Positions 27,364 through 35,203 of a DNA stretch of 64,000 bases are shown in pieces; position 1 is the stretch's first letter, and each line of letters starts with the position of its first letter. The notes beneath the pieces were generated by a model. The model was not told where the DNA came from. It worked only from the letters and a program-made list of their open reading frames with translations, and made no database searches. The DNA comes from Mucilaginibacter sp. PPCGB 2223 (GTDB lineage Bacteria; Bacteroidota; Bacteroidia; Sphingobacteriales; Sphingobacteriaceae), in assembly GCF_001705515.1 (NCBI RefSeq), contig NZ_MDJS01000003.1, positions 62,001-126,000 of the forward strand, in the 5' to 3' direction. The translations under genes and the position numbers were made by a program.

Positions 27364-27594
27364 CACATGGGTAAATATGGGTATTTTTATATTGTTTTTT
27401 TAACAAATCTACCCATATTAAGTTTAAACAAGGTTTTTGATAGTTGAACACCCATCAAACACATGGGTATGGCATGGGTATTCATGGGTATTCATGGGTA
27501 TACCCAACTTTCAAATTTAAACTTCAAACAAACGGCATTTAGCTTCTCACTAAACATACAATATACGCATAAATAGCGAATTATTCAAATAAAC
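27364..27594. repeat. 230-bp dispersed element with ATGGGTAT iterations (copy A)
   Basis: It starts CACATGGGTA, has inverted ACCCAT words in the middle, then four near-tandem ATGGGTAT-like units ending in the palindrome ATGGGTATACCCA, and closes with TACAATATACGC, GCGAATTATTC and AATAAAC. The same order, spacing and total length are found at 49585-49813. Confidence 0.7.
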
Positions 27595-27664
27595 GGCCCT
27601 CAATATACTACGCTTTAGCATTCACCTCAACCGGCATAACCTCAATGAAAATATTTTTTATTTT

Positions 27665-27718
27665 TTTGAAACCTTAGCTGCAACCCTTCGTACAAGTGGT
27701 TGTAGAGTTTGTTTCAAA
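27665..27718 (+). ncRNA. Candidate structured RNA element (two-tier hairpin)
   Basis: Outer arms TTTGAAAC (27665-27672) and GTTTCAAA (27711-27718) enclose a symmetric 5x5 internal loop. Inner arms CTGCAACC (27678-27685) and GGTTGTAG (27698-27705, one G-U pair) close a 12-nt loop. A rightward terminator follows 22 nt later and no rightward gene precedes, which suggests a short RNA; no transcript is proven. Confidence 0.35.
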
Positions 27719-27740
27719 TATTATTTTAGTTAGGGTTTAG

Positions 27741-27775
27741 TCCCCTGTTTTCGGTTGAAGGCAGGGGATTTTTGT
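27741..27775 (+). terminator. Rightward terminator without a rightward gene upstream
   Basis: Arms TCCCCTG (27741-27747) and CAGGGGA (27762-27768), followed by TTTTTG. The gene to its right is leftward and ends at 27781. Read leftward no T-tract follows the hairpin, so it fits rightward termination best. Confidence 0.55.
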
Positions 27776-27780
27776 TGATG

Positions 27781-28386
27781 TTACCCGGTAGCAAGTTTAT
27801 GCACAAAAGCAACTTTGGGGTCGCTCAGGTCCCACTTGTTTAGCTCTTTATTGATCAATTCAGTATGCTTTTTACCGATATCGCGTAAAGCATTACCCAC
27901 CGATTTACGTACATATTCACTATCGTGCGCACGCAACCTGGCGATAAGTTTGATGGCTTCCTGTGGTTTGCTTTTAAAATATGGCCGGCCCGTCCAGATA
28001 CGCAAGCCTTCAACAACCGCGCGGTTGAGGTTGTGGTGCCGGTGCCCGAGCCATAATTTTATCTCGGGCAACGCTGTTTCATAACCTGTATCTTTACAAT
28101 ACTGATCGAACGCTTTAGCCAGCATTTCCTGTACGCGCCAATTGGCGTCATTAGCTACGTTGGTTTTAAGCAAAGCCAGCGCGGCAGTATTGCCAGCAGA
28201 CAGTTTCCCTAATAAATAAACGCCCAGCATGCGTGCCTGGTAGGCCTTATGGTTGATGAGGCTCCCGGCAATCTGCAAATGTGGCAATGTATCATCGGCA
28301 AGCAGTTTGTCTCCTGCTTCAACAATATGCTTAAACCCGTGCTCGGTTTGGGTTAGCCGGTCAATAATTAAATTAAGTTCTGTCAA
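27781..28386 (-). CDS. AlkD-like HEAT-repeat DNA alkylation repair protein
   Basis: 201 residues, all alpha-helical HEAT-like repeats (VYLLGKLSAGNT, WRVQEMLAKAFDQYC, VRKSVGNALRDIGKKH), as in the AlkC/AlkD group of DNA glycosylases. The segment NLNRAVVEGLRIWTGRPYFK and the phosphate-contacting basic residues fit that family. It starts with a TTG whose last two bases overlap the stop of the upstream gene (TTGA overlap), so translation is coupled. A glycosylase active residue cannot be confirmed; a scaffold role is possible. Confidence 0.75.
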   Translation of the reverse strand: MTELNLIIDRLTQTEHGFKHIVEAGDKLLADDTLPHLQIAGSLINHKAYQARMLGVYLLGKLSAGNTAALALLKTNVANDANWRVQEMLAKAFDQYCKDTGYETALPEIKLWLGHRHHNLNRAVVEGLRIWTGRPYFKSKPQEAIKLIARLRAHDSEYVRKSVGNALRDIGKKHTELINKELNKWDLSDPKVAFVHKLATG

Positions 28387-28793
28387 AGTTTTTCAAAGGT
28401 AATGGCTTGGGTGCCCTCCTTCCAAATACGCTCGCCCAAACTTTTCAGCAGGTGCAGGTCGCCCTCAAAAACTTTGGCAAATATGTTACAGCAATCGAGG
28501 CCCTTACCTTCGCCATAATATATGCCCATACAGTTAATGGTTTTGGTGCGGAGCGCTTTCAGCGGGCCATAAACCACCTCGCCCGGCTCCGTAAATACCG
28601 AAGCGTTCTCCTGGATCACATTCAGCGGCGGGGCATCATCGATCCAGATCTCCTGGCCCGATACCCGGGCGTGCATAAACGCGCGGGTAAATGGCAGCAA
28701 AGCATCAAAAGCTTTAGCTGTGAGAGGCGCACCGGCATCATAAGAAAAACGGATGATTGCGCCATCCGCTGTTTTAAGTATAAATCCTGTCAT
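28383..28793 (-). CDS. DUF3830-like protein (cyclophilin-like fold)
   Basis: 136 residues from the ATG at 28793 (a GTG four codons upstream is possible). The sequence AKAFDALLPFTRAFMHARVSGQEIW fits the DUF3830 cyclophilin-like family, in which members bind small ligands of unknown identity. No signal peptide or catalytic motif. It is translationally coupled to the AlkD-like gene downstream. The family assignment is from pattern memory and is moderate. Confidence 0.6.
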   Translation of the reverse strand: MTGFILKTADGAIIRFSYDAGAPLTAKAFDALLPFTRAFMHARVSGQEIWIDDAPPLNVIQENASVFTEPGEVVYGPLKALRTKTINCMGIYYGEGKGLDCCNIFAKVFEGDLHLLKSLGERIWKEGTQAITFEKL

Positions 28794-28866
28794 GTTTCGT
28801 TTCACTACTCAAATCGCTAATATCGGCTCAACAAATTAATACAGGCATGTGAAAATCATTCCATCT

Positions 28867-29427
28867 TTAAAAATGCACTCCCGCTGTCACCGTAAAAATA
28901 TCATTATTGATCTTTTGTTCATCAGTGAAATAGGACTTTAGCATAAAGTTGGTTACACCCAGATTCAGGTAAATAGGCAACGCGTGCTGCGGAAACATGT
29001 ATCCAACGCCTATATGCGATGTATTTAAAACGATATCATCAAACACGTTATTATCTTTAAAATTATGACCTATCGCGGTATCAAAATAGAAACCCTTCAA
29101 AACCAATGATTCTTTTTTGCTAATGCTTTGTATCAGTCGTGCAGGAAACCAGATGAGTTGAGCTCTTACGGAAAACATCTGAAGGTCGCCCTGCCCTGAT
29201 CTTGTCGAGATTGAGTTTACCGATAAATCAGGGCCTAAATTGAATGACGGCGACAAGCGCCACATATATCCGGCATTTATACCAAACCCGTTTTGATAAA
29301 TCGATTTTTGAGAGCCAAACATACTGCTTACACCGGCCTCAAAAAAGTTGACATTTTGTTGAGCGGCGAGTCTCGTACTCGCCGCTAAGAAATAAAGAAA
29401 AAAAACTAAAGTTATTTTAGTACGCAT
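28867..29427 (-). CDS. Small outer-membrane beta-barrel-like protein
   Basis: 186 residues. A signal peptide (cleavage near LAAQQ, residue 22) is followed by alternating amphipathic strands and an aromatic C-terminal strand ending TVTAGVHF, the usual outer-membrane barrel ending in Phe. No named family. It lies 8 bp after the stop of the lipoprotein gene and runs in the same direction, so the two are probably one unit. Base composition is more A+T-rich than the core genes. Confidence 0.65.
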   Translation of the reverse strand: MRTKITLVFFLYFLAASTRLAAQQNVNFFEAGVSSMFGSQKSIYQNGFGINAGYMWRLSPSFNLGPDLSVNSISTRSGQGDLQMFSVRAQLIWFPARLIQSISKKESLVLKGFYFDTAIGHNFKDNNVFDDIVLNTSHIGVGYMFPQHALPIYLNLGVTNFMLKSYFTDEQKINNDIFTVTAGVHF

Positions 29428-29435
29428 AGACTATA

Positions 29436-30455
29436 TTATATATTGTCAAAGTTGGCAATGTCTGCATATGGATTATATAGTCCCCAACCGACTAACACTT
29501 TATTGACAGCATTTGACACCGAAAATGCTGCTGCTATCCCAGCTATCATCCCAGCTCCTTCTCCCCAATCCGCAACAAATAATGCGGCTCCCAAAATTGC
29601 CCCACCAACAACGGCACCAACAAAAACAGTAGTTTTAACTACCAATGTTACAACCGGGGCTAATATATTTTGTTTAATCCATGAAAAAAAGCCATTTATC
29701 CTAATCTTTGATTTAAGAGCAGCTTGGACTTGCATCAGCTGTGTAGCAAATGCCGGACCAACATTATTAACAATTTGATCGTTAGCACTTAATAGTGCCA
29801 CACAATACGCCGAACGTTCGTCATCAGTCATACTAACAGTTTGCGCATATCCAGTGTGTGCTATTAATGCATTTGAAATCGAATTAATATAGGTCGAACC
29901 GTCGTCTACGTTTAGATCGGTACTGTCTGCCTGGTATCTTTGTCTTAAATAGTTTACAGAAATGGTATCAATATCCGCATTTAAGCTCTGCATTGCATTT
30001 GTTACATTAACTGATGGATTATATGCCTGCGTCATAGCATTTGATACCTGATCATTAACCGTGCTAAGATCATCTATAGTAAAATCATCCGGAAGAGCTA
30101 CGTTGGATACTCTCAATGTTTCTGTGCCGTTTGCGGTGCCATTGGTTACTATTTTTAGGACGATATTGTTAAATTTCGCTTGAATAGGTTTAAAAACTTT
30201 TTTAATATACAAATCACCATATTTTTCTCTTAGAAATTCTTTAAAACTACTATCCTTAGACACTGAAGCTTCAGAATTGGTCTTATTAGAGCTTTGAAGC
30301 TGAGTATTTTTGTAGTCTTTTATACTACTAAGAATATCTTTGCTTATTTGATCTACAACTTGTTTGTGATCACTCGTTTTACTGTCGACAGTATTGTCTT
30401 TTTTGCACGAAAATAAGGCCATCGATAAGAAGCCTAAAAGGATTATTTTTTTCAT
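29436..30455 (-). CDS. Hypothetical lipoprotein with Gly/Ala-rich hydrophobic C-terminal segment
   Basis: 339 residues from the ATG at 30455, where a lipoprotein signal begins (lipobox ALFSC); a longer frame to 30482 adds nine residues that spoil it. The middle is Ser/Asn-rich with no recognised domain. Near the C-terminus (about residues 255-310) is a long hydrophobic, glycine-zipper-like stretch (VGAVVGGAILGAALFV, then AGMIAGIAAAF), unusual for a lipoprotein and suggestive of membrane insertion. The gene is A+T-rich. It precedes the small barrel gene by 8 bp. Function unknown; an antibacterial or surface role is only a guess. Confidence 0.65.
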   Translation of the reverse strand: MKKIILLGFLSMALFSCKKDNTVDSKTSDHKQVVDQISKDILSSIKDYKNTQLQSSNKTNSEASVSKDSSFKEFLREKYGDLYIKKVFKPIQAKFNNIVLKIVTNGTANGTETLRVSNVALPDDFTIDDLSTVNDQVSNAMTQAYNPSVNVTNAMQSLNADIDTISVNYLRQRYQADSTDLNVDDGSTYINSISNALIAHTGYAQTVSMTDDERSAYCVALLSANDQIVNNVGPAFATQLMQVQAALKSKIRINGFFSWIKQNILAPVVTLVVKTTVFVGAVVGGAILGAALFVADWGEGAGMIAGIAAAFSVSNAVNKVLVGWGLYNPYADIANFDNI

Positions 30456-30514
30456 ATTTATAAATTGATTATAATTAATCAAACATATATAAATATATTA
30501 AATAAAAAATATTT

Positions 30515-31084
30515 TTATTTCTTCAAACCGTCAGTAAAAAATCGGTTCTTTTTATCCGATGCGAATTTATCCTTGTTAAACTCTTTCGATTGTCCTTTCG
30601 GGATAGTTAACGACTGCCACGGGTCGTCCGAGATCATTTTAGCGGCGAACACGATTTGCCCTACGTGGTATGGGATATGCGCCAGCTGGCGGTTTATCGC
30701 CTCGATCACCGTATGGCCTTCGTTGCGGATGTAAACGGTTTTTAGCAGATCCCCGGCGGTAAGCGGGTCGATGGCGCTGAACAGGGCTTCCCATCCTTTT
30801 TCCCAAAGCGCCAGCATATCGGCTTTGCTCATGTCTTCGCCTTCAAACTCATCGTCCCGGTCGCGGGTGGGTTTTTCACCGTCGGAGGTTAAAAAATCCG
30901 TCCACCGCGAAATGGAATTACCGGCAATATGCTTTACAACAACCAAAATGCTGTTCGAATCGGCATTATACCGCCAGTGGATGCCTCGTTCATCCACCTG
31001 GGCCATAGCCTTATCGCCCACCGATTTATAATAACGAAATAGTTTTCTTACCGTATCGAGATAATTGGTGCTAATGTCTTCCAT
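30515..31084 (-). CDS. DUF1572 / DinB-superfamily protein
   Basis: 189 residues of a helical DinB-like fold. The three metal-ligand histidines of the superfamily are represented by VVVKHIAGN (about residue 51), and the pair in QLAHIPYHVGQIVF (about 136-140). The family includes thiol-dependent S-transferases, with bacillithiol in Firmicutes, so a role with the bacillithiol made by BshB1 is conceivable. It follows the VOC gene by 8 bp in the same direction. Substrate unknown. Confidence 0.8.
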   Translation of the reverse strand: MEDISTNYLDTVRKLFRYYKSVGDKAMAQVDERGIHWRYNADSNSILVVVKHIAGNSISRWTDFLTSDGEKPTRDRDDEFEGEDMSKADMLALWEKGWEALFSAIDPLTAGDLLKTVYIRNEGHTVIEAINRQLAHIPYHVGQIVFAAKMISDDPWQSLTIPKGQSKEFNKDKFASDKKNRFFTDGLKK

Positions 31085-31092
31085 AGGTTAAA

Positions 31093-31482
31093 TCATTGAT
31101 TAGGTGTATCGTCCGCAATCTCAACATAATAGCCGTCCAGGTCGCGCAGGGCAAACTCTTTCCGGCCCGAAGCGGGATTAAGCCGCGGAACTTCTTCTAT
31201 TACGGCGTACAGCTCGCGGGCGTTGTCCCACACCTCGTTAAAATTATTTACCCTAAAGTACAGTATCAACCCGTTACCTTTTTTGCTGTCGGGGCTAACC
31301 AGTGTCGAGTGTTCGTGCACGCCCCATTTCTGCAGGCATAAAATCGGCGTACCATCCTGCTTATCAACCAGTATCTCGAAATTATTGCCCCCGTGGGTAG
31401 TCGTACAATCCAAAAGGGTCATATACCATTCGGCGCTTTTCGGCACATTTTTCACGCCGATTATTACTTCAGTTCTGATCAT
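31093..31482 (-). CDS. VOC-superfamily (glyoxalase/bleomycin-resistance-like) protein
   Basis: 129 residues with the paired beta-alpha-beta-beta-beta modules of the vicinal oxygen chelate fold: VKNVPKSAEWYMTLLDC at the N-terminus and LILYFRVNNFNEVWDNA in the second half, ending FALRDLDGYYVEIAD. That ending glutamate is a usual metal ligand. Possible functions are a lyase, dioxygenase or binding protein. It lies 8 bp before the DUF1572 gene. Confidence 0.82.
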   Translation of the reverse strand: MIRTEVIIGVKNVPKSAEWYMTLLDCTTTHGGNNFEILVDKQDGTPILCLQKWGVHEHSTLVSPDSKKGNGLILYFRVNNFNEVWDNARELYAVIEEVPRLNPASGRKEFALRDLDGYYVEIADDTPNQ

Positions 31483-31557
31483 TTTATCTGGTATAATACA
31501 TCGAAGTTAAAAATTCTAACAATGCAATCTCGTTTTGTTACCGGTATGTTTCTTCTA

Positions 31558-31818
31558 TTAAAACGATGCTACATTTTGCGGAGTAACATAAAATATCATT
31601 TCTCCATCCTGGCCCGATATCACACATTCAATGTCTTTCCGGGCATAGATTATCGACTTTGCAAATTGCAAGGCTTTGTCTTTGTCATCGAATATGGTGT
31701 AGATCTCCTGGTCGGCTTTAACTGCTTCTTTAAACAGTTCATCAAGCACATGGCCTGTTTTAAAATCGGCCCTCAGCAAAGTAACCTGCCCTTCCTTTAA
31801 CTCTGGGAACTTCTCCAT
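31558..31818 (-). CDS. Small hypothetical protein
   Basis: 86 residues, soluble, no signal peptide and no recognised domain. It mixes alpha and beta segments (EIYTIFDDKDKALQFAKSII, then IECVISGQDGEMIFYV). It lies 9 bp after the DUF3052 gene in the same direction, so it is likely part of the DinB-DUF3052 unit. Function unknown. Confidence 0.6.
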   Translation of the reverse strand: MEKFPELKEGQVTLLRADFKTGHVLDELFKEAVKADQEIYTIFDDKDKALQFAKSIIYARKDIECVISGQDGEMIFYVTPQNVASF

Positions 31819-31827
31819 GACATCAAT

Positions 31828-32244
31828 CTATTTAATTCTGTCGGTCAACCTGATCACCAGTTTCAGCCCGCTCCACACCTCGTCTACCGCGCAAACTTTA
31901 ACATCCACCAGGCCGGTTTCCAGCGCATAATCGCGAATGATGTTTTCGGTAAGATCGGTGGGGACTTTCGATGCCTTTTTGGGCCACGATACCCAGATCA
32001 TGCCGTTCTGGACGATCTGCTCTTTCAGCACCGGTAGCTTATCAAAATACTCATCCTTGTGCCGCACGAAAAAATGGATCATGTTTTTCAGTTCGTCGGG
32101 GTAATGCGTAAACACCACATCAGGCGGCATATCGCTGAACAGGTTGAGGTAATGATCGGGCGCGTTGATCAATTCGATCTTAAACTCCGGTTTGATGCCT
32201 AATTTTTTGGCCAGCGGCGTGCCTGAGTATCCTGCAGTTTGCAT
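31828..32244 (-). CDS. DUF3052 family protein
   Basis: 138 residues. The N-terminal GYSGTPLAKKLGIKP, then WVSWPKKASKVPTDLTEN (about residue 89) and the ending EVWSGLKLVIR match the DUF3052 family, which is small, cytosolic and uncharacterised. It is 3 bp after the DinB gene and 9 bp before the 86-residue gene, forming a compact leftward operon. Function unknown. Confidence 0.8.
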   Translation of the reverse strand: MQTAGYSGTPLAKKLGIKPEFKIELINAPDHYLNLFSDMPPDVVFTHYPDELKNMIHFFVRHKDEYFDKLPVLKEQIVQNGMIWVSWPKKASKVPTDLTENIIRDYALETGLVDVKVCAVDEVWSGLKLVIRLTDRIK

Positions 32245-32247
32245 AAT

Positions 32248-32691
32248 CTAAATAGTAATGATCTGTTTTAAATGATGTTCCAAATGCGCCACGTAGTCGT
32301 TGGCCAAAAACTCAACGGTATGTAAATTTACTTCTTGCTTACCGGTGTCGCAAGTATTTTGCAGCATTTGTTGCGGATAGTTTTTCAGAACGGTACTTAT
32401 CTGTTTGTTGAGTAACCGCCAGAGTGTGAGCAGGTCATCTATCTTTGCTTCGTGGTAATGCTGTGCCGAAACCCATTCGTTTTGTGCATATACCAGTTTA
32501 AAATTTTGCTCGTAGGTGCAGCGTACAAAACGGTGCAGGTTATTGGTAGCGCTATCGATCAAATGCCCGATGATCTCTTTTTTCGACCATTTGTCCGCAG
32601 CAGGTTTGCGTTCCCAATCGATATCATTAGTGATCATCCATATCAAAAAGTCCTGTACCAACTGGTCGATATTTTCGGCTGCTTTTTCCAT
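32248..32691 (-). CDS. DinB-family protein
   Basis: 147 residues from the ATG at 32691 (a TTG one codon upstream is also possible). DinB-like four-helix bundle with putative metal-binding histidines in KKEIIGHLIDSATNNLHRF (about residue 45) and YVAHLEHHLKQI at the C-terminus. The family includes thiol transferases and the mycothiol-dependent isomerase group. It leads the DUF3052-containing operon and is divergent from the M14 peptidase gene (44 bp between starts). Confidence 0.82.
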   Translation of the reverse strand: MEKAAENIDQLVQDFLIWMITNDIDWERKPAADKWSKKEIIGHLIDSATNNLHRFVRCTYEQNFKLVYAQNEWVSAQHYHEAKIDDLLTLWRLLNKQISTVLKNYPQQMLQNTCDTGKQEVNLHTVEFLANDYVAHLEHHLKQIITI

Positions 32692-32735
32692 CAACGCAAA
32701 TTATACATTTATATTTACACCTTTAACATTTACCG

Positions 32736-33914
32736 ATGCCGATCGATCACAACACCTATCGCGATACAAACTTTACCAATCGCTTCATCACTCATGCGGA
32801 TTTGCAGGCAAAAATAAATGCGCTTACCGCAGATGGCATTTTTAAGGTACGGCAGGCTGGATTATCAGCTCAGGGTCGCACTATTTATCATCTGAGCATC
32901 GGTACGGGCAAAACTGATATTTTGCTCTGGAGCCAGATGCACGGCGATGAATCGACGGCTACTCTGGCTCTGCTCGATCTGTTTAACTTTTTTAGCGCTG
33001 ACGATGAGCATAACGGCATCCGGAAGCAGATATTGGATAATTGTACGCTCCACTTTATCCCGATGCTTAACCCCGACGGCGCTGAGATGTTCACCCGCCG
33101 CAATGCACAGGGCATCGATATTAACCGTGATTTTTTAGCGGAGCAAAGTCCCGAAGGACGGATACTGAAACAAATACAGCAGCAACTTCAACCGGAGTTC
33201 GGCTTTAACCTGCACGATCAGGGTCCGCTATGGTCGGTAACCGGGAGCCGCAAACCTGCACCCATCGCCTTACTCGCCCCTCCTGCCGACGACCGGGCAA
33301 GCGTCACCCCGTCACGCCTAAAAGCAATTAAGGTAGTAACGGCGATCAATAACTTTTTACAGGAGCAAATACCCGGACAGATAGGCCGCTGGGATGATAC
33401 CTTTGAACCCCGCGCCTTTGGCGATAACTTTCAGCGCCTGGGCATGGCTACCGTCCTCATCGAAGCGGGCGGGTACGCCGGCGATCCCGAAAGGCAATTT
33501 GTACGTAAACTCAATTTTGATGGTATCCTGTTTGCTTTGCGGCAGATTGCCTCCGGTGATTATCAAAATCAAAGTACCGACGATTATTACCGCATCCCGC
33601 AGAACAACAAAGAGATATTTCATATCCTCATCCGTAATTGCCAACTGCAAACACCCGGCGGTGTGATCTCGGCCGATATCGGCCTCAATTACTCAGAGCA
33701 GTTAGATTTGCCGAATCAAACCAGTATGCTAATTTATTCCATTGCCGATATCGGCGACCTGAGCACCTGGGGCGCATATGAATATATTGACGCCAGCGGA
33801 GCTTTAGTCTCTGGTACTTTAGCTATTGACTACCGGGCCGATTTTACACTAAAAAGCCCGGCAGGTACACCGATTTGTTTTGAAAATGGTATAATTGTTT
33901 ATAAAAACAATTAA
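32736..33914 (+). CDS. M14-family zinc carboxypeptidase-like protein
   Basis: 392 residues, no signal peptide seen. The zinc HxxE motif is in WSQMHGDESTATLALLDL (about residue 68), the arginine region in FIPMLNPDGAEMF and INRDF, the third zinc histidine in FNLHDQG (about 157), and the catalytic glutamate region in VLIEAGGYAGD. It is a Bacteroidota-type M14 peptidase, probably acting on peptides or cell-wall fragments. The C-terminal 100 residues are an added beta domain. Cytoplasmic by sequence; substrate unknown. Confidence 0.85.
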   Translation: MPIDHNTYRDTNFTNRFITHADLQAKINALTADGIFKVRQAGLSAQGRTIYHLSIGTGKTDILLWSQMHGDESTATLALLDLFNFFSADDEHNGIRKQILDNCTLHFIPMLNPDGAEMFTRRNAQGIDINRDFLAEQSPEGRILKQIQQQLQPEFGFNLHDQGPLWSVTGSRKPAPIALLAPPADDRASVTPSRLKAIKVVTAINNFLQEQIPGQIGRWDDTFEPRAFGDNFQRLGMATVLIEAGGYAGDPERQFVRKLNFDGILFALRQIASGDYQNQSTDDYYRIPQNNKEIFHILIRNCQLQTPGGVISADIGLNYSEQLDLPNQTSMLIYSIADIGDLSTWGAYEYIDASGALVSGTLAIDYRADFTLKSPAGTPICFENGIIVYKNN

Positions 33915-33936
33915 CTTCATCGCTTAATTTTTTTGC

Positions 33937-35187
33937 ATGGCCTTAAATTATATCTGGGTAGCCTTTTTCCTGATCGCATTTGTAATTGCGCTGTGCAAAC
34001 TGATATTTTTAGGGGATACCAACTCTTTTAACGTATTGGTTGATGCGCTTTTCGCAACGAGTAAATCGTCGGTGATGGAAATTGCCTTACCTTTGGCCGG
34101 CACCATGACGCTATGGCTTGGCTTTATGAAAATTGGCGAAAGAGCCGGAGCCATCAATTTTTTATCGCGTATCGTAGGGCCTTTTTTTCACCGCCTCTTC
34201 CCCGAAGTACCAAAAGATCATCCCGCAACCGGCAATATGATGATGAATTTTTCGGCCAATTTATTGGGACTGGATAACGCGGCAACGCCGATGGGCTTAA
34301 AAGCGATGCAAAGCTTACAGGAGCTTAACCCGAGTAAAGAAACGGCTTCGAACGCTCAGATCATGTTTTTGGTGCTGCATACTTCCGGGTTAACCATTTT
34401 ACCCATCAGTATCATAGCGCAACGTGCAATACAAGGCGCCCATGATCCTACCGATATTTTTATCCCATGTATCATTGCAACCTATGTGGCAACCATTGTA
34501 GGTATCCTTGGCGTTTCCATCAAACAAAAGATCAATCTCTGGGATAAGGTGATTATCAGCTGGCTGTTGGGCCTGACAGCTTTTATAGGCGGTATTGTTT
34601 TTTACTTTACTTACTTTTTAACTAAAGCCCAGATAAGCGAGGTATCTAAGATAACCAGTAACTTATTGGTGTTTGCGATACCGGTTATTTTCATCCTGGG
34701 CGCTGTGCGCAAAAAAGTAAATGTTTTCGAAGCATTTATTGATGGCGCAGTTGAAGGCTTTCCGACCATCATAAAAATTATACCATACCTGGTGGGTATG
34801 CTGGTCGGCATCGCTATCTTCCGCACCTCGGGAGCTTTGGATTATATCATACACGGGTTCAAATGGTTTTTCGGTTTGCTTCACCTCGACACACGTTTTT
34901 GTGATGCTTTACCGGTAGCTATTATTAAACCTTTAAGCGGTTCGGGTGCCAAGGGCATGATGATAAGCATTATGTCGCAACCACCTGTAGGTTTTGGAGT
35001 GGATAGCTTTGTAGGCAGGCTTGGCTGTATATTTAATGGTTCGGCTGATACTACTTTTTATATTGTTGCCTTGTATTTTGGTTCGGTGGGTATTAAAAAC
35101 TCGAGGTACGCCATACCTGCAGGGCTTCTTGCCGACCTTGCCGGCGTAATAGCCGCCATATTTGTTGGATATTTATTTTTTGGATAA
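33937..35187 (+). CDS. Gate-domain membrane protein (nucleoside-recognition / SpmA-SpmB fusion type)
   Basis: 416 residues, strongly hydrophobic with about 9-10 membrane helices. Two Gate domains in one chain correspond to the separate SpmA and SpmB proteins of Bacillus: the first with FANLLGLDNAATPMGLKAM (about residue 108), the second with a conserved PLSGSGAKGM and GRLGCIFNGSADTTFY (about 360). The family resembles nucleoside transporters, but the substrate is unknown. The S9 peptidase gene follows after 16 bp, suggesting co-transcription. Confidence 0.85.
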   Translation: MALNYIWVAFFLIAFVIALCKLIFLGDTNSFNVLVDALFATSKSSVMEIALPLAGTMTLWLGFMKIGERAGAINFLSRIVGPFFHRLFPEVPKDHPATGNMMMNFSANLLGLDNAATPMGLKAMQSLQELNPSKETASNAQIMFLVLHTSGLTILPISIIAQRAIQGAHDPTDIFIPCIIATYVATIVGILGVSIKQKINLWDKVIISWLLGLTAFIGGIVFYFTYFLTKAQISEVSKITSNLLVFAIPVIFILGAVRKKVNVFEAFIDGAVEGFPTIIKIIPYLVGMLVGIAIFRTSGALDYIIHGFKWFFGLLHLDTRFCDALPVAIIKPLSGSGAKGMMISIMSQPPVGFGVDSFVGRLGCIFNGSADTTFYIVALYFGSVGIKNSRYAIPAGLLADLAGVIAAIFVGYLFFG

Positions 35188-35203
35188 ATCAATTAAGAAA
35201 CTG

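Larger units (their letters stand above)
26856..27780. other. Gene-free island of nested interspersed repeats
   Basis: 925 bp without a credible ORF, between the divergent osmC side and the stop of the AlkD-like gene. From left to right it holds a promoter for osmC, a half TCATGCTGAAC repeat, a GC-rich REP-like unit, a 24-bp hairpin, a 230-bp ATGGGTAT element, a structured hairpin and a rightward terminator. Each is listed separately. Confidence 0.7.

Noticed and set aside
27364..27594. ATGGGTAT repeats as a CRISPR array
   Set aside because: Units are too short and irregular, spacers are absent, and no cas gene is in the window.
27364..27594. ATGGGTAT repeats as a plasmid-type replication origin with iterons
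   Set aside because: No rep gene or DnaA-box cluster nearby, and a second copy exists; kept only as a dispersed element.
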